Shown: positions 45,703-56,964, numbered from the stretch's first letter. The stretch is 64,000 bases of DNA from Cyanophora paradoxa (GCA_004431415.1 QPMI01000272.1:30367-94366); one strand, 5' to 3'. Program-made: numbers and translations. Notes: generated by a model from the letters alone, not told the origin.

Positions 45703-48342
45703 CTATCTAGAGAAGTCAAAGCTGCTGCACAGGTCCAGGTGGCGCCGAACCACGCCGGAAGACCCCGAAATCGCACTCAGAGGCCAGCGGCGCAGGCGAG
45801 GGCCGCGGGGTCGGGGGCGGGCCCCCGCGCGGCGTAGCGCAAGCCGGTGGCGCAGGCAAGGGCCGCGGGGTCGGGGGCGGGCCCCGCGCGGCGTAGCCCA
45901 AGCCAGCGGCGCAGGCGAGGGCCGCGGGTCGGGGCGGGCCCCGCGCGGCGTAGCCCAAGCCAGCGGCGCAGGCGAGGGCCGCGGGTCGGGGGCAGGCCCC
46001 CGCGCGGCGTAGCGCGGGATAGGGGCTGGCGAGAGCTCCACCGGCACCAGCGCTGCGACGAGCTGGACCTGGGAGGGGCGGGTCGGCGGGGCGGGCGGGT
46101 GGGCGGGGCGGACAGGGCGGGGCGGGCGGGGGCGGACCTTGCGGACGCAGGTGCCGTCGGCGGGGACGGAGGTGAGGGCGTTCAGCCAGTCGCCCTCGCA
46201 GCGGAGCGGGGCCCCGCCGGGAGGCTCAGCTGCAGCCTCCGCCCGGCCGCCTCCGCGGGCAGCAGGGGCCCCAGGGCGGCGCGGACCTCGGCCTCGACGG
46301 CGGGGAGGGCGGGGCGCTCGCCGGGCAGCCGGAAGCGCACCATGTGCTCCCGCACGTCGCCTTCACCAGCACCGACGCCTGCCCCGCCTCCTCCGGCCCG
46401 CCACCCGCGCCAGCGGCCTCCCGCCGGCTGTGGCGGCTTCGGCGGCAGATCCGCCGCCCTCGCCGGCGGGGGCATCGACAAACGCGGCGGGGCGGGGCGG
46501 CCGCGCGAGTCGGCGGGGGCGTGGCCGAGCGCGAGGGTGGATCGGAGGGTTCGGCGGCCGGGCGCGCCGGGGCCGCGGCGGGGCGGGGGCGGGGCGGGGC
46601 GGGGCGGGGCCGGAAGGGGACGCGGGGCGGGAAGGAGAGGGTGACGGGGACGGCGCCGGGACGGGAGGCGCCCGGGCAGCGGGGCGCTGACGAGGATCGG
46701 GGAGGGCAGCTCGACGCCGGCGATGAGCCGCTCGTACGCCGCCGCCGCCGCCGCCAGCGCCGGCCCAGAGGGACCCCCCTCCTCCCCCCGCGCCGCCTGC
46801 TCATCCCGCTGCTGCTGCTGCTGCCGGCTGAGGGGGCCCTGCACAGCGATGGGGAGGGGCACGGGGACGGGGATCGCGTTCGGCGGGAGCAGGAGCCCCG
46901 GGGGCGGGGGCAGGCACGCGGCGAGGCTCCACGCCGGGGCGGCGGAGGCGGGTAGGATGGAGCGGGCGGCGACGGCGGCGGCGGCGCGGGCGGCCTCCTC
47001 GGGCCCGGCGCCGGCCTTGGCGGCAGCGCGGGCGGCGGCGGCGACGGCGGCGGCGAGGCCCTCGGGAAGGGCGGAGGCGTCGGCGGGGAGGTGCGCGGGG
47101 AGGCCGCAGGGGAGGCTGAGGGGCGAGGCCGGCCGGCTCCCGCACACGGAGGAGCCGCCCGAGGGCGCCGGCGAGCGCGGCGACGCCCCCGAGGACGAGG
47201 AGCCCGCGGGGGAGGGCAGCACCCAGCTCGACGGCGATGGCAGAGCCCAGCGCCCCGCCTCCGGCCCCGGCCCCCCGCTCCTCATCGTGAACGACTCCGG
47301 GGCCTGCGGCGGCGCGTCGGCGGCAGCTGCGTGGCCCCGGGCGCCGCGGCGGTCGCGAGGGCGCGGCACCTTCCGCATTCCGCTCAAAGATCGAAGTTTC
47401 CTCCCGGGCTGCGCGAGGGGCGGCGCGAGGGGCGGCGTTAACCCCGCGCTCCGCCGTGCGCCACTGCGGGGAGGAGAGAAGGTACCCAGCGGTGGATCCC
47501 GTACAGCCTGCTGATCTTCTTCAGGGTCTGCGCGGCCGGGCGGGCGGTTGACGTGAGCGGAAGCGCTGGCCTCTGCGCGCGAGAGCTGTCGGCGCACCGT
47601 CAGGGAGACCTCGAGCTTGCGGGCGGCAAGCAAGACGGGCATGGCGAAGCACTCCTCAATCGCGTCGTACGTGATCGTCCGCACCCGCTGCACGCCGCCG
47701 CCCGTCAGCGCCGGTCCAGGAAAGGAAAGAAAGAAAGAAAGAAAGAATGGAAAAGAGGGACTGCACCTTCTCGCCCGGTTTTGTGCACTGGACCAGGAAC
47801 TCCTCGTCCGGCGCAAGGAGCCTTCGGGGCTGGGCCTTCACCTTCTTCGGCCTTTTCACCGACAGCCGGGGCGCGTGCTGCCCCGCCGGCAACGCTGAGG
47901 GGCTCCCGGGCTCGCTCGCAGGCGCGGCGGCCTCCGTGTCGAAGTCCAGGTAGATGATCTCGTCGTCCAGCTCGGAGACGGGCAACCGCTCGGATACGTC
48001 TGGAACTTCTGCGTCTTGAGGCAAAGCACAGCACGCGCCCTCATCCTCAAACGCGCTGCTCCAGAAGAAGTCGTTCTCGCCGTCCTGCGTAGCGTTCAAA
48101 GAGCAGGGACGAGAGCGGGCGGGGGCCGCGTACGATATCGTCGACATCAAACTCTGATATGCAGGCGAGGGATTCTGCGGTTGCGAGGGGCCCTGGGCAG
48201 AACGTTGCGGATCAATTGTAAGACAGCAGCCAGGACCGGGTGACCCACCCGGCTGGACTCCGCCGAGCGCGGAGAGATGCAAAGAGAAGTCGAGCGCATC
48301 CCCTGAAGCGGTCGACGGGTCGCGTCCTGAAACGGCCTCCAT
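45703..48342 (-). CDS. RWP-RK + PB1 transcription factor (NIN-like protein type)
   Basis: ATG 48342 opens MEAVSGRDPSTASGDALDFS. The N-terminal exon is acidic (SERLPVSELDDEIIYLDFDT) and shows no obvious GAF-like region. The RWP-RK domain begins after an intron: ITYDAIEECFAMPVLLAARK, then LEVSLT | TLKKISRLYGIHRW | PGRKLRSLSGMRKV, giving the hallmark RWPGRK across two introns (about 47690-47360). A long Ala/Pro/Ser linker with a Gln run follows. Then comes a PB1-like domain, VREHMVRFRLPGERPALPAV (46365-46200), with CEGDWLNALTSVPADGT near 46200-46145. RWP-RK proteins bind DNA. Those ending in PB1 (NLPs) control nitrogen responses in plants and algae and dimerise through PB1. The C-terminus runs into a tandem repeat, and the frame stays open to a stop at about 45703, so the true 3' end is uncertain. 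Confidence 0.85.
45783..46014. repeat. Four-copy minisatellite, period 57-60 bp
   Basis: Four units contain GCGCAGGC...GGCCGCGGG...CGCGCGGCGTAGC. GCGCAGG recurs at 45790, 45850, 45909 and 45966, giving periods of 60, 59 and 57. It lies at the 3' end of the RWP-RK gene. If translated it gives Pro/Ala/Arg-rich repeats (ARGPAPDPRPSPAPLAWA), but the frame shifts between units because the period is not always a multiple of three. Confidence 0.9.
47720..47746. repeat. AAAG microsatellite in an RWP-RK intron
   Basis: Five or so GAAA units on the plus strand in the intron between the N-terminal exon and the RWP-RK exon. On the sense strand this is TTTC, so it serves as a T-rich pyrimidine tract, unusual among the C-rich introns here. 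Confidence 0.85.
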
Positions 48343-49540
48343 CGCGATCCGCGACGGGCTTTGACAGGTCGACTGTTGTGAAGGGGAGCACCTGGGAAGA
48401 AGGAAGCAAGTCAGAGGGACACGATCTATCGCACAGACATCGAGAATATTGGCGTGGGAGCCCCCGCCCCTCGCTCCCCCAACCGCGATTTCGCAAGCAG
48501 CGGGGGGTCAGAATGAGCTCGCCGTGGCCCGTACGCCAATATGCCGGGACGTACAAGGCGTTCTCAGCACAGCACGTGCGCAGCGCACGGCCAGAAGCGC
48601 TGCTAGGCCGCCCCCTCGATCGCTGGCGAATGGATCACGCACGGTCGGAAGCGTCGAGGCGGCAACTGTGTGTTATAGTGAACTTCCCAAAGCACGGGAC
48701 GCCGCCCGTCGGAGCCGACAATCGGAAGCGGCGGAGCCGGCGGCGCCAAACCAGCGGTACCCCGGCCGGCTGCGAGGGGTTAGACAGGCCGGTACTACGG
48801 TAATACTAGCGTTCTAATGCGCCAATCCTATGAAGTATGTATATGCCTTGTGTGTATCGAGTGCGGGGCGCAGGGGGCGTAAATATGCAAGCAGGAGTGG
48901 TGTATGGCATGCTGTACATCTATTGCAAATGCGCGGGAGCTCGCCAGCAGTGGTCATCCCATATACGTCGCGGCGTCCGCGTGCTGCTCAGCACTGGGGC
49001 GCTTACGGCGGGTCTAGCGAGCAAGGCGTGCATGCGCGGCGCATATGCGTTCTTTTGCAGCCACAAGCTGGGGCCCGGCGCGGTCCCCGTCAGCTGCGGG
49101 AGCTGGCGAGAACTGATACCCCCCCCCCTCGGCAAGCCGGCAGCATTCGTCCGGGAGCTCGGTAGGCAGAAGGTGCCTCAGCCAACTCGGTAAGCAGTTT
49201 CCAGCCAACCAGCCTCAGCGAGCGACACAGGTTGCGCCGCGAGCGCGCGAGCGCTGTGCGCGAGCGGCGAGCTCGAGCGCGCGAGCGGAGCCACGTGCTC
49301 ACAGGTGGCTGTTGCGCCGGGCCACGCGGACGTCGACTGCGGGCAAGCGCGAGCTCGAGACCCAGTGTGAGAACCCGCGCGCGACCGACACCCGCGCAAT
49401 GCTCCCGCCAATTCCGATATGGCTTCCGTTGCGCCCGCGCGCAACGAGCTTGCAATTGCGCTCCCGGGCGCCGGCCCGCGCGCTCGCGCGCTGCCCAAAT
49501 CTCGCCCGTCGAGGCCCGCCGAGGGCCCTATAGCTACAAA
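48343..49540. other. Gene-poor spacer
   Basis: I find no gene I can support. Open frames are short and lack domain-like sequence. The proximal part should contain the promoter of the RWP-RK gene. The stretch near 49190-49500 is rich in GCGCGCGAGCG-type dyads. Confidence 0.45.
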
Positions 49541-50073
49541 CGCGCGTCGACGGATAGAGATTCTAAATATGGCCTGAGTCTGACCGCCGCGCGTGCAGGG
49601 ACCCACCCCCTGCCCCCGCCGACCCCTGAACGCTGTACCCCTGGTGCGAGCCCCGGGCCGCGCTCCCCGCCAGCCGATGGCCCGGCGAGGGCCCTTCAAG
49701 CGCGCGTCGACGGACAGAGATTCTAAACATGGCCTGGATCTGACCGCCGCGCGCGCAGGGACCCACCCCCTGCCTCCGCCGACCCCTGAACGCTGTACCC
49801 CTGGTGCGAGCCCCGGGCCGCGCTCCCCGCCAGCCGATGGCCCGGCGAGGGCCCTACACGCGCGCGTCAACGGACAGAGATTTTAAATATGGCCTGGGTC
49901 TGACCGCCGCGCGCGGAGGGACCCTCCCCCTGCCCCCGCCGCCCCCTGAACGCTGTACCCCTGGTGCGAGCCCCGGGCCGTGCTCCCCGCCAGCCGATGG
50001 CCCGACGAGGGCCCTACACGCGCGCGTCAACGGATAGAGATCCTAAATGTGGCCTGGGTCTGACCGCCGAGGC
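49541..50073. repeat. Satellite array 1, period 160 bp, three full units plus partial
   Basis: The marker CGGATAGAGATTCTAAATAT and its variants recurs at exactly 160-bp spacing, ending near 49570, 49730, 49890 and 50050. Each unit also holds CCTGCCCCCGCCGACCCC and CCAGCCGATGGCCCGGCGAG. Small open frames in it repeat with the array and are not genes. Confidence 0.93.
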
Positions 50074-50890
50074 CGGGGGGCAGGGGGCGGGCTCACTGCG
50101 GCCGGGAATTCGATGTCAGGATTAAAGCGACGGCGACGACGCGCGGGGCCCGTCGCTAGCGCGCCCGAGGGGCCGAGCCCAGGGAATGACCCCGGCCGGC
50201 AGCGCCCAAGGGGGGTACCTGGTTGCGGGGCGGCCGGGGGGCAGGGGGCGGGCTCACTGCGGCCGGGAATTCGATGTCAGGATTAAAGCGACGGCGACGG
50301 CGCGCGGGGCCCGCCGCTAGCGCGCCCGAGGAGCCGAGCCCAGGGAATGACCCCGGCCGGCAGCGCCCAAGGGGGGTACCTGGTTGCGGGGCGGCCGGGG
50401 GGCAGGGGGCGGGCTCACTGCGGCCGGGAATTCGATGTCAGGATTAAAGCGACGGCGACGGCGCGCGGGGCCCGTCGCTAGCGCGCCCGAGGGGCCGAGC
50501 CCAGGGAATGACCCCGGCCGGCAGCGCCCAAGGGGGGTACCTGGTTGCGGGGCGGCCGGGGGGCAGGGGGCGGGCTCACTGCGGCCGGGAATTCGATGTC
50601 AGGATTAAAGCGACGGCGACGGCGCGCGGGGCCCGCCGCTAGCGCGCCCGAGGGCCGAGCCTAGGGGGGGACCCTGGCCGGCAGCGCCCAAGGGGGGTAC
50701 CTGGTTGCGGGGCGGCCGGGGGGCAGGGGGCGGGCTCACTGCGGCCGGGAATTCGATGTCAGGATTAATGCGACGGCGACGGCGCGCGGGGCCCGCCGCT
50801 AGCGCGCCCGAGGGGCCGAGCCTAGGGGGGGACCCCGGCCTGGAGCGCCCAAGGGGGGTACCTGGTTGCGGGGCAGCCGGGGGGCAGGGA
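50069..50890. repeat. Satellite array 2, period 160-161 bp, five units
   Basis: The marker TCGATGTCAGGATTAAAGCG recurs with spacings of 161, 161, 161 and 160 bp, ending near 50130, 50291, 50452, 50613 and 50773. Units also share GGGGGGCAGGGGGCGGGCTC and AAGGGGGGTACCTGGTTGCG. Units are over 95% alike by eye, with the last two slightly diverged (CTAGGGGGGGACC in place of CAGGGAATGACC). Reverse-complemented, the unit resembles the array 1 unit in length and motif order. Confidence 0.95.
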
Positions 50891-51939
50891 GAGGGGGGCG
50901 GGCCCGGTGCGGATGGGTTATTAAGAGAAGGAAGCAAGGAAAGTATGCAATTAGTACCGGCATGCGCTTTTGTTTGCCGGTTGATCGCGTTGCGCCGTGA
51001 AAAGGCTCGCTTGTCTAGATCTGTTCAGCTGCTGTGTGGCCAATTGGCCACACGCCACAGAGAGCGATTGGATTAGCGCTGCGAGCAAGTTAGGCAGTTT
51101 ATGTAGCTTCAAAGTAAGGCGACTCACAGTGTTATATGAGCTGCTAAGTGTCCGGCTCTCGGCTGCAAGTTGCAGCTGCTGCGCATGCTGTGTCGTCAAA
51201 TGACCACGCGTATACGTATACTATGATACGTACGTGCACACGCGAGAGGGGGGCAAATGCGCGCGTGTAGCTAATATAGATTCCTTATGCTGTATACTTG
51301 TTCTAGCTCTATAGTGCGCTTGCCGCTCCGCGTCCTAATCATAACGAGCTCGAGGAGGAGCTCGCGGTTTTCAAGCAGAGCTGCTCACGATCACGTGCGT
51401 GTGGCCGGCCGCACAGCTGCTCACGTGCGGTGCTAGCGCTGCGCCTGCAGAGCCCGACGGTCTGCGGGCGCAACGTTAGCTGCTCGTCGTGCTTGCTGGC
51501 TGCAATGCGTACCCCCCTTGCTGGCCGCCTGTCGACGTCGTAGCGCCCGATGTTGGGCGCCGCAAGCAACGTAGCTCATCGTAGCTGGTCAGCTAGGTCA
51601 GCTCGCGACCGGCCGCGGGCGTGGCTCGTACGCGTACGCGTTGCGCATGTGAGCCAAATGTCCATGTCCACGCGCAAGGCGTATAAGGAGCTGAAACGCG
51701 TTCGAATTCGTCAAGCTCCCGGGCTTGGCGCCGGCCGCGGCCGGTGCTCGCCGACAAGTACGCTGCGCTCCAACCCGTCGCTTTTGCAATTGGGGCCCAA
51801 TTTGGGGGGCTGCGCGGCCTGCGGCCCTGCGCCGTCGAGGCTTAAGGGCCTGTATACATGCGCGATGAACACTTCGGCTAGGAGGCTCTCGAAATCGCTG
51901 TAGTCCCCCCCACCAGATCATCGTAGCCCCCGAAAGCAA
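50891..51939. other. Spacer before the RRM gene
   Basis: No supported gene. The GC content is nearer balanced, with scattered palindromes (TACGTATAC at 51210-51222, GAGCTCGAGGAGGAGCTC around 51345-51362). It includes the presumed promoter of the RNA-binding protein gene. Confidence 0.4.
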
Positions 51940-53750
51940 ATGGACCCGACCCGCGCCGGCTACGCCGGTTACGCGGCGACACCACAGGCGTATCCCGCAG
52001 CTGCCTACGCGTTTGCAGCGGCCCCCCCACCGGCTGTCGCTTACCAATACGCGATGCCGACCCCTTATGGCTACGGTCAGCCCGCGGCTGCCGGCTACCA
52101 GTATTCAGCAGCAGGACGCGGTCGCGGTGGTTTCCGTGGCGGTCGCGGCCGCGGAGGGTACTTCGGCGGTTCTGACCGCAACGAAAGTCGCGACGACGAG
52201 AGAGATTATTACAACGGCGAAATCGGGCCCGTAGGACCACCACGAGACCGTGCTCCGTGCGCCCTTGCTCCGAGCCCGCGCGCCGAATGTCCCGTCACTC
52301 CTCGCACCAGTCCGAAGCCGGGCAAGGACGGGAAAGGACCGGACACGCTCTTTATCTCCAACCTTCCACCCGAGCTCATCGACGACCGATGTGCGACGAG
52401 CCTTTCGGCCCCCTTCTCCTCTCCTCCACTCATTCTGGTCGCAGTGGAACAGGAGTTGCGCGCCCGCGGCGTAGAACGATTCCACAACTTGATCATAAAG
52501 CGCCAGCCGGACGGGAAGTCGAAAGGTCCGCTCCTCGAAGCTTCTCGCCGGCCGCCCATGTTCGGCCTCCGACCCTCCGCGCGCGCGCCCCAGGCTACTG
52601 TTTCCTGGAGTTCGAGCACCACGAGGAGGCCGAGGACGCCCGCGTGAAGCTCAACGCGTGGATCATCGACGGGAAGAGCATCAGCGTCAAGTGGGCCGAG
52701 TTCCAGAGGGCGCGCCCCGCTCCCCTCGTCCCCGCGCGAGCGCGTGCTGCTCGCGGCCGCTGAGGCGCGCGCAGCTGGACGAGGAGGCGCTGGCGAAGGT
52801 GCGGGTGGTGTACGTCTCGGGCCTGCCGGGGAACACGACGGAGGACGACATGCGCGGCATCTTCCTCAAGTTCGGCGCCCTCGAGAAGGCGAGCGCCCGC
52901 CCGCGCCCCGCCACCCGCGCGCCCGCCCGCCCGCCCGCCCGCCCGCCGAGCGCGCGCTGAGGAGCGCGGGCGCAGGTGACGGTGCCGCGCAAGTACGGCG
53001 AGCCGAACGTGGCCAAAGGCTTCGCCTTCATCGACTTCGTGGTGCGCGCCGCCCCGGCGCCGCGCGCCGCCCCGGGGCCCTGAGGCGCGCGGGCGGCAGA
53101 AACGGGAGGACGCGGTGGCGGCGGTGAAGGAGGTGAACGGGAGCGTCTTCAAGGGCGTGCGCATCGCCGTGGAGCTGGCGCGCCCCGACGGCAAGCGCGC
53201 CCCGAGCGCCGGATAGGGCCCGAGGGCCAGGGCCGCGGCGGCGGCTTCGCCGGCGCCCGCGGCGGCGGCCCCGGCAGGCCGCACCCGCGGGGCGGGTACG
53301 AGCGGGACGGGCGGGGCGCGCCGGGCCTCAGCGAGGCCGAGGCGATCATCGCCGCGGAGCTCAGCGGCGGCCGCCCGGCCCCCTACTACATGTCCGTCCC
53401 CGTCCAAATGGCGGTCCGCCGGCCCCGCACGCCCCCTTCCCCCTCCGCTCACGCCCGCGCAGCCGATGATGGCCCAGGGGTACGCCTACACGTCGGCGAT
53501 GCCGATGGCCTCGTACGCCGCCGCGTACCCCGCCGGCGTCGACATGAGCGCGTACGGCATGTACGGCTCGACGCCCGTCGTCCCCGCCGCGCCGGCAATG
53601 TCCGCTCCCCTACCCCCCCTCGCCTCCCCCGGCACCGCGCCGCCGCCGCCGCCGCCTCCGCCCCCTCCGCCGACCGTAAACGCCGTCCCCGCCTTCGGAG
53701 CCATGCCCCGCCCCAACTACAACAGCGCCGCCCGCTTCGCGCCCTACTAG
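51940..53750 (+). CDS. RNA-binding protein: RGG box, two RRMs, Tyr/Pro-rich ends
   Basis: ATG 51940 opens MDPTRAGYAGYAATPQAYPA, a Tyr/Ala/Pro-rich N-terminus with an RGG box (GRGRGGFRGGRGRGGYFGG). RRM1: KGPDTLFISNLPPELIDD (RNP2) then, after introns, GYCFLEFEHHEEAEDARVKL (RNP1). RRM2: VVYVSGLPGNTTEDDMRGIF, then VAKGFAFIDF (RNP1), then AVKEVNGSVFKGVRIAVELA. Directly after DGKRAPSAG the frame hits TAG (53215-53217). In the frame shifted by two, a coherent Gly/Arg-rich stretch (EGQGRGGGFAGARGGGPGRP) and a Met/Ala/Pro tail with poly-Pro run to a stop at 53748-53750. No GT donor explains the switch, so either the protein ends at 53217 or there is an indel. Proteins of this layout are hnRNP-like factors in splicing, mRNA stability or transport. 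Confidence 0.82.
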
Positions 53751-54817
53751 CCCCGCGCCGCCGACATGTACATCGATCCCGGTCCGGTGCGCGCGCTTCG
53801 TGCAGCCTCCTCGCGCTTAATCGAAGCCCCACTTATCGCTAACTGTCACTCCAGTGCACAGCTAATTTATAACAGAAAGCGCGCCACCTAAATTTCAAGA
53901 AATTACACCCTACGCATACGAATTGGCCGGCCGATATCGCCTCGCCCCGCTTGTCGACTCGATAGCATGCTGATAGGCCTTAGTCTTAGCGCCCTAAGCT
54001 TAGACTTGGTTTCAAGCTTGAATGGCTCATAAGTCATCCGTGCCCGAAAAGAAGCACTGTAAAATCCGGCGCTCGGTAATAAGGACCCTAGCAGTAAATG
54101 CGATATTCTCAGACGACAACGCCGCTCAGTGGCCCTACTAAAGGCTAGTGCCCGATCGCGAGCGGTAAGAGCAAGATTAAAGGCAACTACGCTTACGACT
54201 TGGCAAGCTGCCACCCCGATAAGACGGAGCACGCATATCGAATATCGGCGATTCATGTCTATGAGCTCCTTCAGAGATTCCTGCCCCGAGGCTCCGGGAT
54301 CCGTGCCCCGGCCCCCGGCACTGCGGCCTGCAATAGATCGTCGCTGCTGGCCATGGGCAATAGCGACAGTCACTAAACTAGATTGCATTAATTGCCCGCT
54401 CGGCACTGCGGTACTGTGTGTCGCCCCGCGGCCGGCGGTCCTCTGCCCGTGTGGCTTCGACTTTGTTCAAGTTGCAAATTTACTTGCAATTGGTTGCTGC
54501 CCGTGCATACGGGCGGTGCGTAATCGTCAGCTCAGAGGCTTGAAAATCTTGAATTTGCAATTCAAAAGCCTTGATCGAAAGTACTGGTTGCAAGATAGCT
54601 ACAGACGAACTTCGAAATTCGGAAGCTGCGAGCTCCCAAGTGCAACTGCATCGATATCTCAGAGTCTGGCAGACGGAGCTCGAGCTCGAGGCCTAGGGGC
54701 GAGGGGCAAATATTGTTAATGTACATGTGCAGCTGCATGCAGTAGCACGAGGCGGTCTCTCGAGCTCATGTTCACTTTCAACAGGCGGCGCTCCCCTCGG
54801 GCGAGGCCCTGGCGCGG
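53751..54817. other. Intergenic, convergent 3' ends
   Basis: About 1 kb with no supported gene, clearly less GC-rich than the flanking genes. Open frames here are short and low in information. It separates the 3' end of the RRM gene from the SIN3 partial copy. Confidence 0.5.
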
Positions 54818-56055
54818 GGGCGGGGGCGGGCCTTGACGGCGTTCTGGACGGCGACGAGGCGGTCGTCGGGCCGGATGTGCGCGATCTCCTTCGCCTTGAG
54901 CACCCGCTCGTACAGCATCTGCCGCCCCGGGCCTCGGCGGGGGCGGGCGGGGCAGGGCAGGGCGGGGGGCGCACGTGGTGGAGGCGGAAGAAGATGTAGA
55001 ACTTGTTGTCGCCGTAGAAGAGGCGCCGCAGGGGGCGCGAGCGCCCCGCCGCCCCGCCCGCCGACCCGCCCGAGGCCACCGACGAGGCCGAGGCGAGGCC
55101 GCCCCCGGACGGGGCCGCCCGGCGTCGGGCGTCTCCGAGCGCGGGCGCCGGCCTCCTTGGCCTCGCCCTCCTTGCGCTCGGCCGCCGGCTCCTCCTCCTT
55201 CTTGTCAGTCTCCATCTTGTCGGCGGCCTCCTTGGCCGCGTCCTTGGCCTCGTCGCTGGCCACCTGCGTCCGCAGCCGCGCCACGTCGTTCGGCTCCAGC
55301 CCCGACGCGTTGAACGGCGGCGGCGGCGGCGGGCCGGCCGGCGGCGGCGCCGCGCGCTTCGGCACGACCGGCTGCCGCTGCCCGTGGCCCGGAAGGGAGA
55401 CGAAGGGCGAGGGCGGGCAGGAGGCGTCCGAGGGGGCCGGCGAGGCCGGCACGGCGCCCGTCTCGCCGGCAGCGGCCGCCGCCTCGCTCTCCTCCACCGA
55501 GAAGTACGAGGCCACGAGGCTGCTCCAGAAGCTCGTGAGCTGCCGCCGCACCCGCGTGTCAGTGCGCGCGGCGGGACGGGGCGAAAGGGGCGCGGCTGGC
55601 GAGGGGCGCACGAGCTGGCGGTTCTTCGTCTTGTCGTCCTCGTGGGCGTTGATGTTGATCTGCTCAGCGGCGAACATGACGATGTCGGCGACGTCCTGCG
55701 CGCCGGCCGCATCAGCGCGGTGCCGGGCGGGCGGGGCGGGGCGGGCGGGGCGGCGCGCCTGGTGGATGGAGTGGTCGGGGAAGGACAGGCGGAGGGTGCC
55801 GGGCTCCTTCTGCTCCTTGCTGGCCGGGGGCAGGCCCGTCACCTCGGGGCCGATCGGGTCCTTGCGCACCGGCTCCGCGTCCCGCTCGTCCTCCTCCCCC
55901 GTGATCGCCGCCATCAGCGCTGCCCCCCCGCCCCCCTCAGCCATCGAGCGCAGGGCGCGGGGCGCAGAGCCGGCGCGGCTCGGGCACCCTTGGTGGAGAG
56001 GGTCTTCTTGTCGGTCTGCTTGAAGAAGAAGGAGCGGTGGTTGAAGCACTCGAGC
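54818..56055 (-). pseudogene. Partial SIN3 duplicate (tandem copy of an internal segment)
   Basis: The segment is nearly identical to about 58600-59850 of the complete SIN3 gene, with an offset drifting from 3783 to 3793 bp through small indels. On the minus strand it begins in the HDAC-interaction exon ([16 protein letters not shown]), runs through [40 protein letters not shown] and [20 protein letters not shown], and ends in [20 protein letters not shown]. It lacks the PAH domains, most of the HDAC-interaction domain and the C-terminus, and has no start codon. Two single-base losses (in the GGGGCCGC and GCGCGGGC runs near 55110-55145) break the frame relative to the parent. It could be a recent pseudogene or an assembly artefact. 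Confidence 0.85.
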
Positions 56056-56964
56056 GTGAATCCCGCAGGTCATGTACCCACAGCAACACCCGGATCAGAG
56101 CGCGAGTCCATGGAAAGTAGCGCGCCTGCATTTCGAGATGGAGGCCAGCCCGACACCAGCGCGAGAACGAGTGGTCAGCGGACGCAGCCGAAGGCGGCGG
56201 AAAGCGCTCAAAGCCTCGCACCAGTACCTGCTCCCGACCCTCCTCCAGTGCCTGCCTCCGACCCTGCTCCCGAGCCACCGCCACAAGAGCGTCCACCTGC
56301 GGCCATGTGAGAAAGCGAGGATTGCGAGCGCGTTCCGGCGCTCGCTTGCAGCGCCGCCGGCACGCGTGCGGCACCTGTGCTTGCGTGTACCGGCGCCCGC
56401 TTGCAGAGCCGCCGATACGCCTGAATCAAGATCACGGTCAGCGGCGGAGCGCAGCGAGAACTTTAGTGCACCTTGAGCTGTGCGACTGCGAAGGAGGTGC
56501 TTCACGCACTGTTGCGATCCCCTTCGCGCGCGATCCCATGTTCGCGTGCTCCTAGGCCTGCGGTTCCGACTGCGGCAGCAATTTGCGCGGTGGCGCTCCG
56601 CGCCTTTACTGAACGGCTTGATCCAGGTTGCGCCAGCAATTTGCGCGGTGGCGCGCTACGAGGCCCTAGGGGGCTTCGCGCCAGCCGCTGAGCAGGTTGT
56701 TCGAGGGTACACGTTATCCGGGGACGGCGGCTACGCGTACGCGTGCGCATGCCCGTTTTGATGCCACGGATGCACACTGAATTCGAAAGTATAACTTGTT
56801 CGAAAACCGGGACAGCGCGAGCGCGCGCCTCACCCCCCCGCGGGCACGGCCAGCGCTGTCGAATAGTTCACTTCTCATCGATTCGCTTGCCTACGCTCCT
56901 GCCCTATGAACAAAACGGGGCCGCTCCTGGGGCGGCGGGGGGACCGGCGCCGCGCGGGCGGGGG
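56056..56964. other. Spacer between SIN3 copy and SIN3 gene
   Basis: No supported gene. It contains imperfect repeats: CCCGACCCTCCTCCAGTGCC/CCGACCCTGCTCCCGAGCC near 56225-56275, CCGGCGC(T/C)CGCTTGCAG twice near 56335 and 56390, and an exact 21-bp direct repeat (CAGCAATTTGCGCGGTGGCG plus C) at 56576-56596 and 56634-56654. Confidence 0.5.

Noticed and set aside
45550-45720. tRNA-like stretch with clover-leaf-like pieces
   Set aside because: I could not build an acceptor stem with matching D and T arms; short dyads are common throughout these spacers.
50223-50773. Repeated 74-codon open frames in satellite array 2
   Set aside because: They recur with the 161-bp period, are identical by repetition, end at the same site in each unit and encode Gly/Arg/Ala low complexity, so they are products of the repeat and not genes.
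49541-50890. CRISPR array
   Set aside because: The repeats are contiguous 160-bp monomers with no unique spacers, and the context is eukaryotic.
54129-54719. Plus-strand open frame between the RRM gene and the SIN3 copy
   Set aside because: Sequence composition is random-like, with no domain, no intron style and no likely start context.
56056-56400. New 5' exons making the SIN3 partial copy a chimeric gene
   Set aside because: A minus-strand open frame (VDALVAVAREQGRRQALEEG) runs up to the copy, but it has no ATG, no clear splice join and contains imperfect repeats. Evidence is too weak to call a gene.
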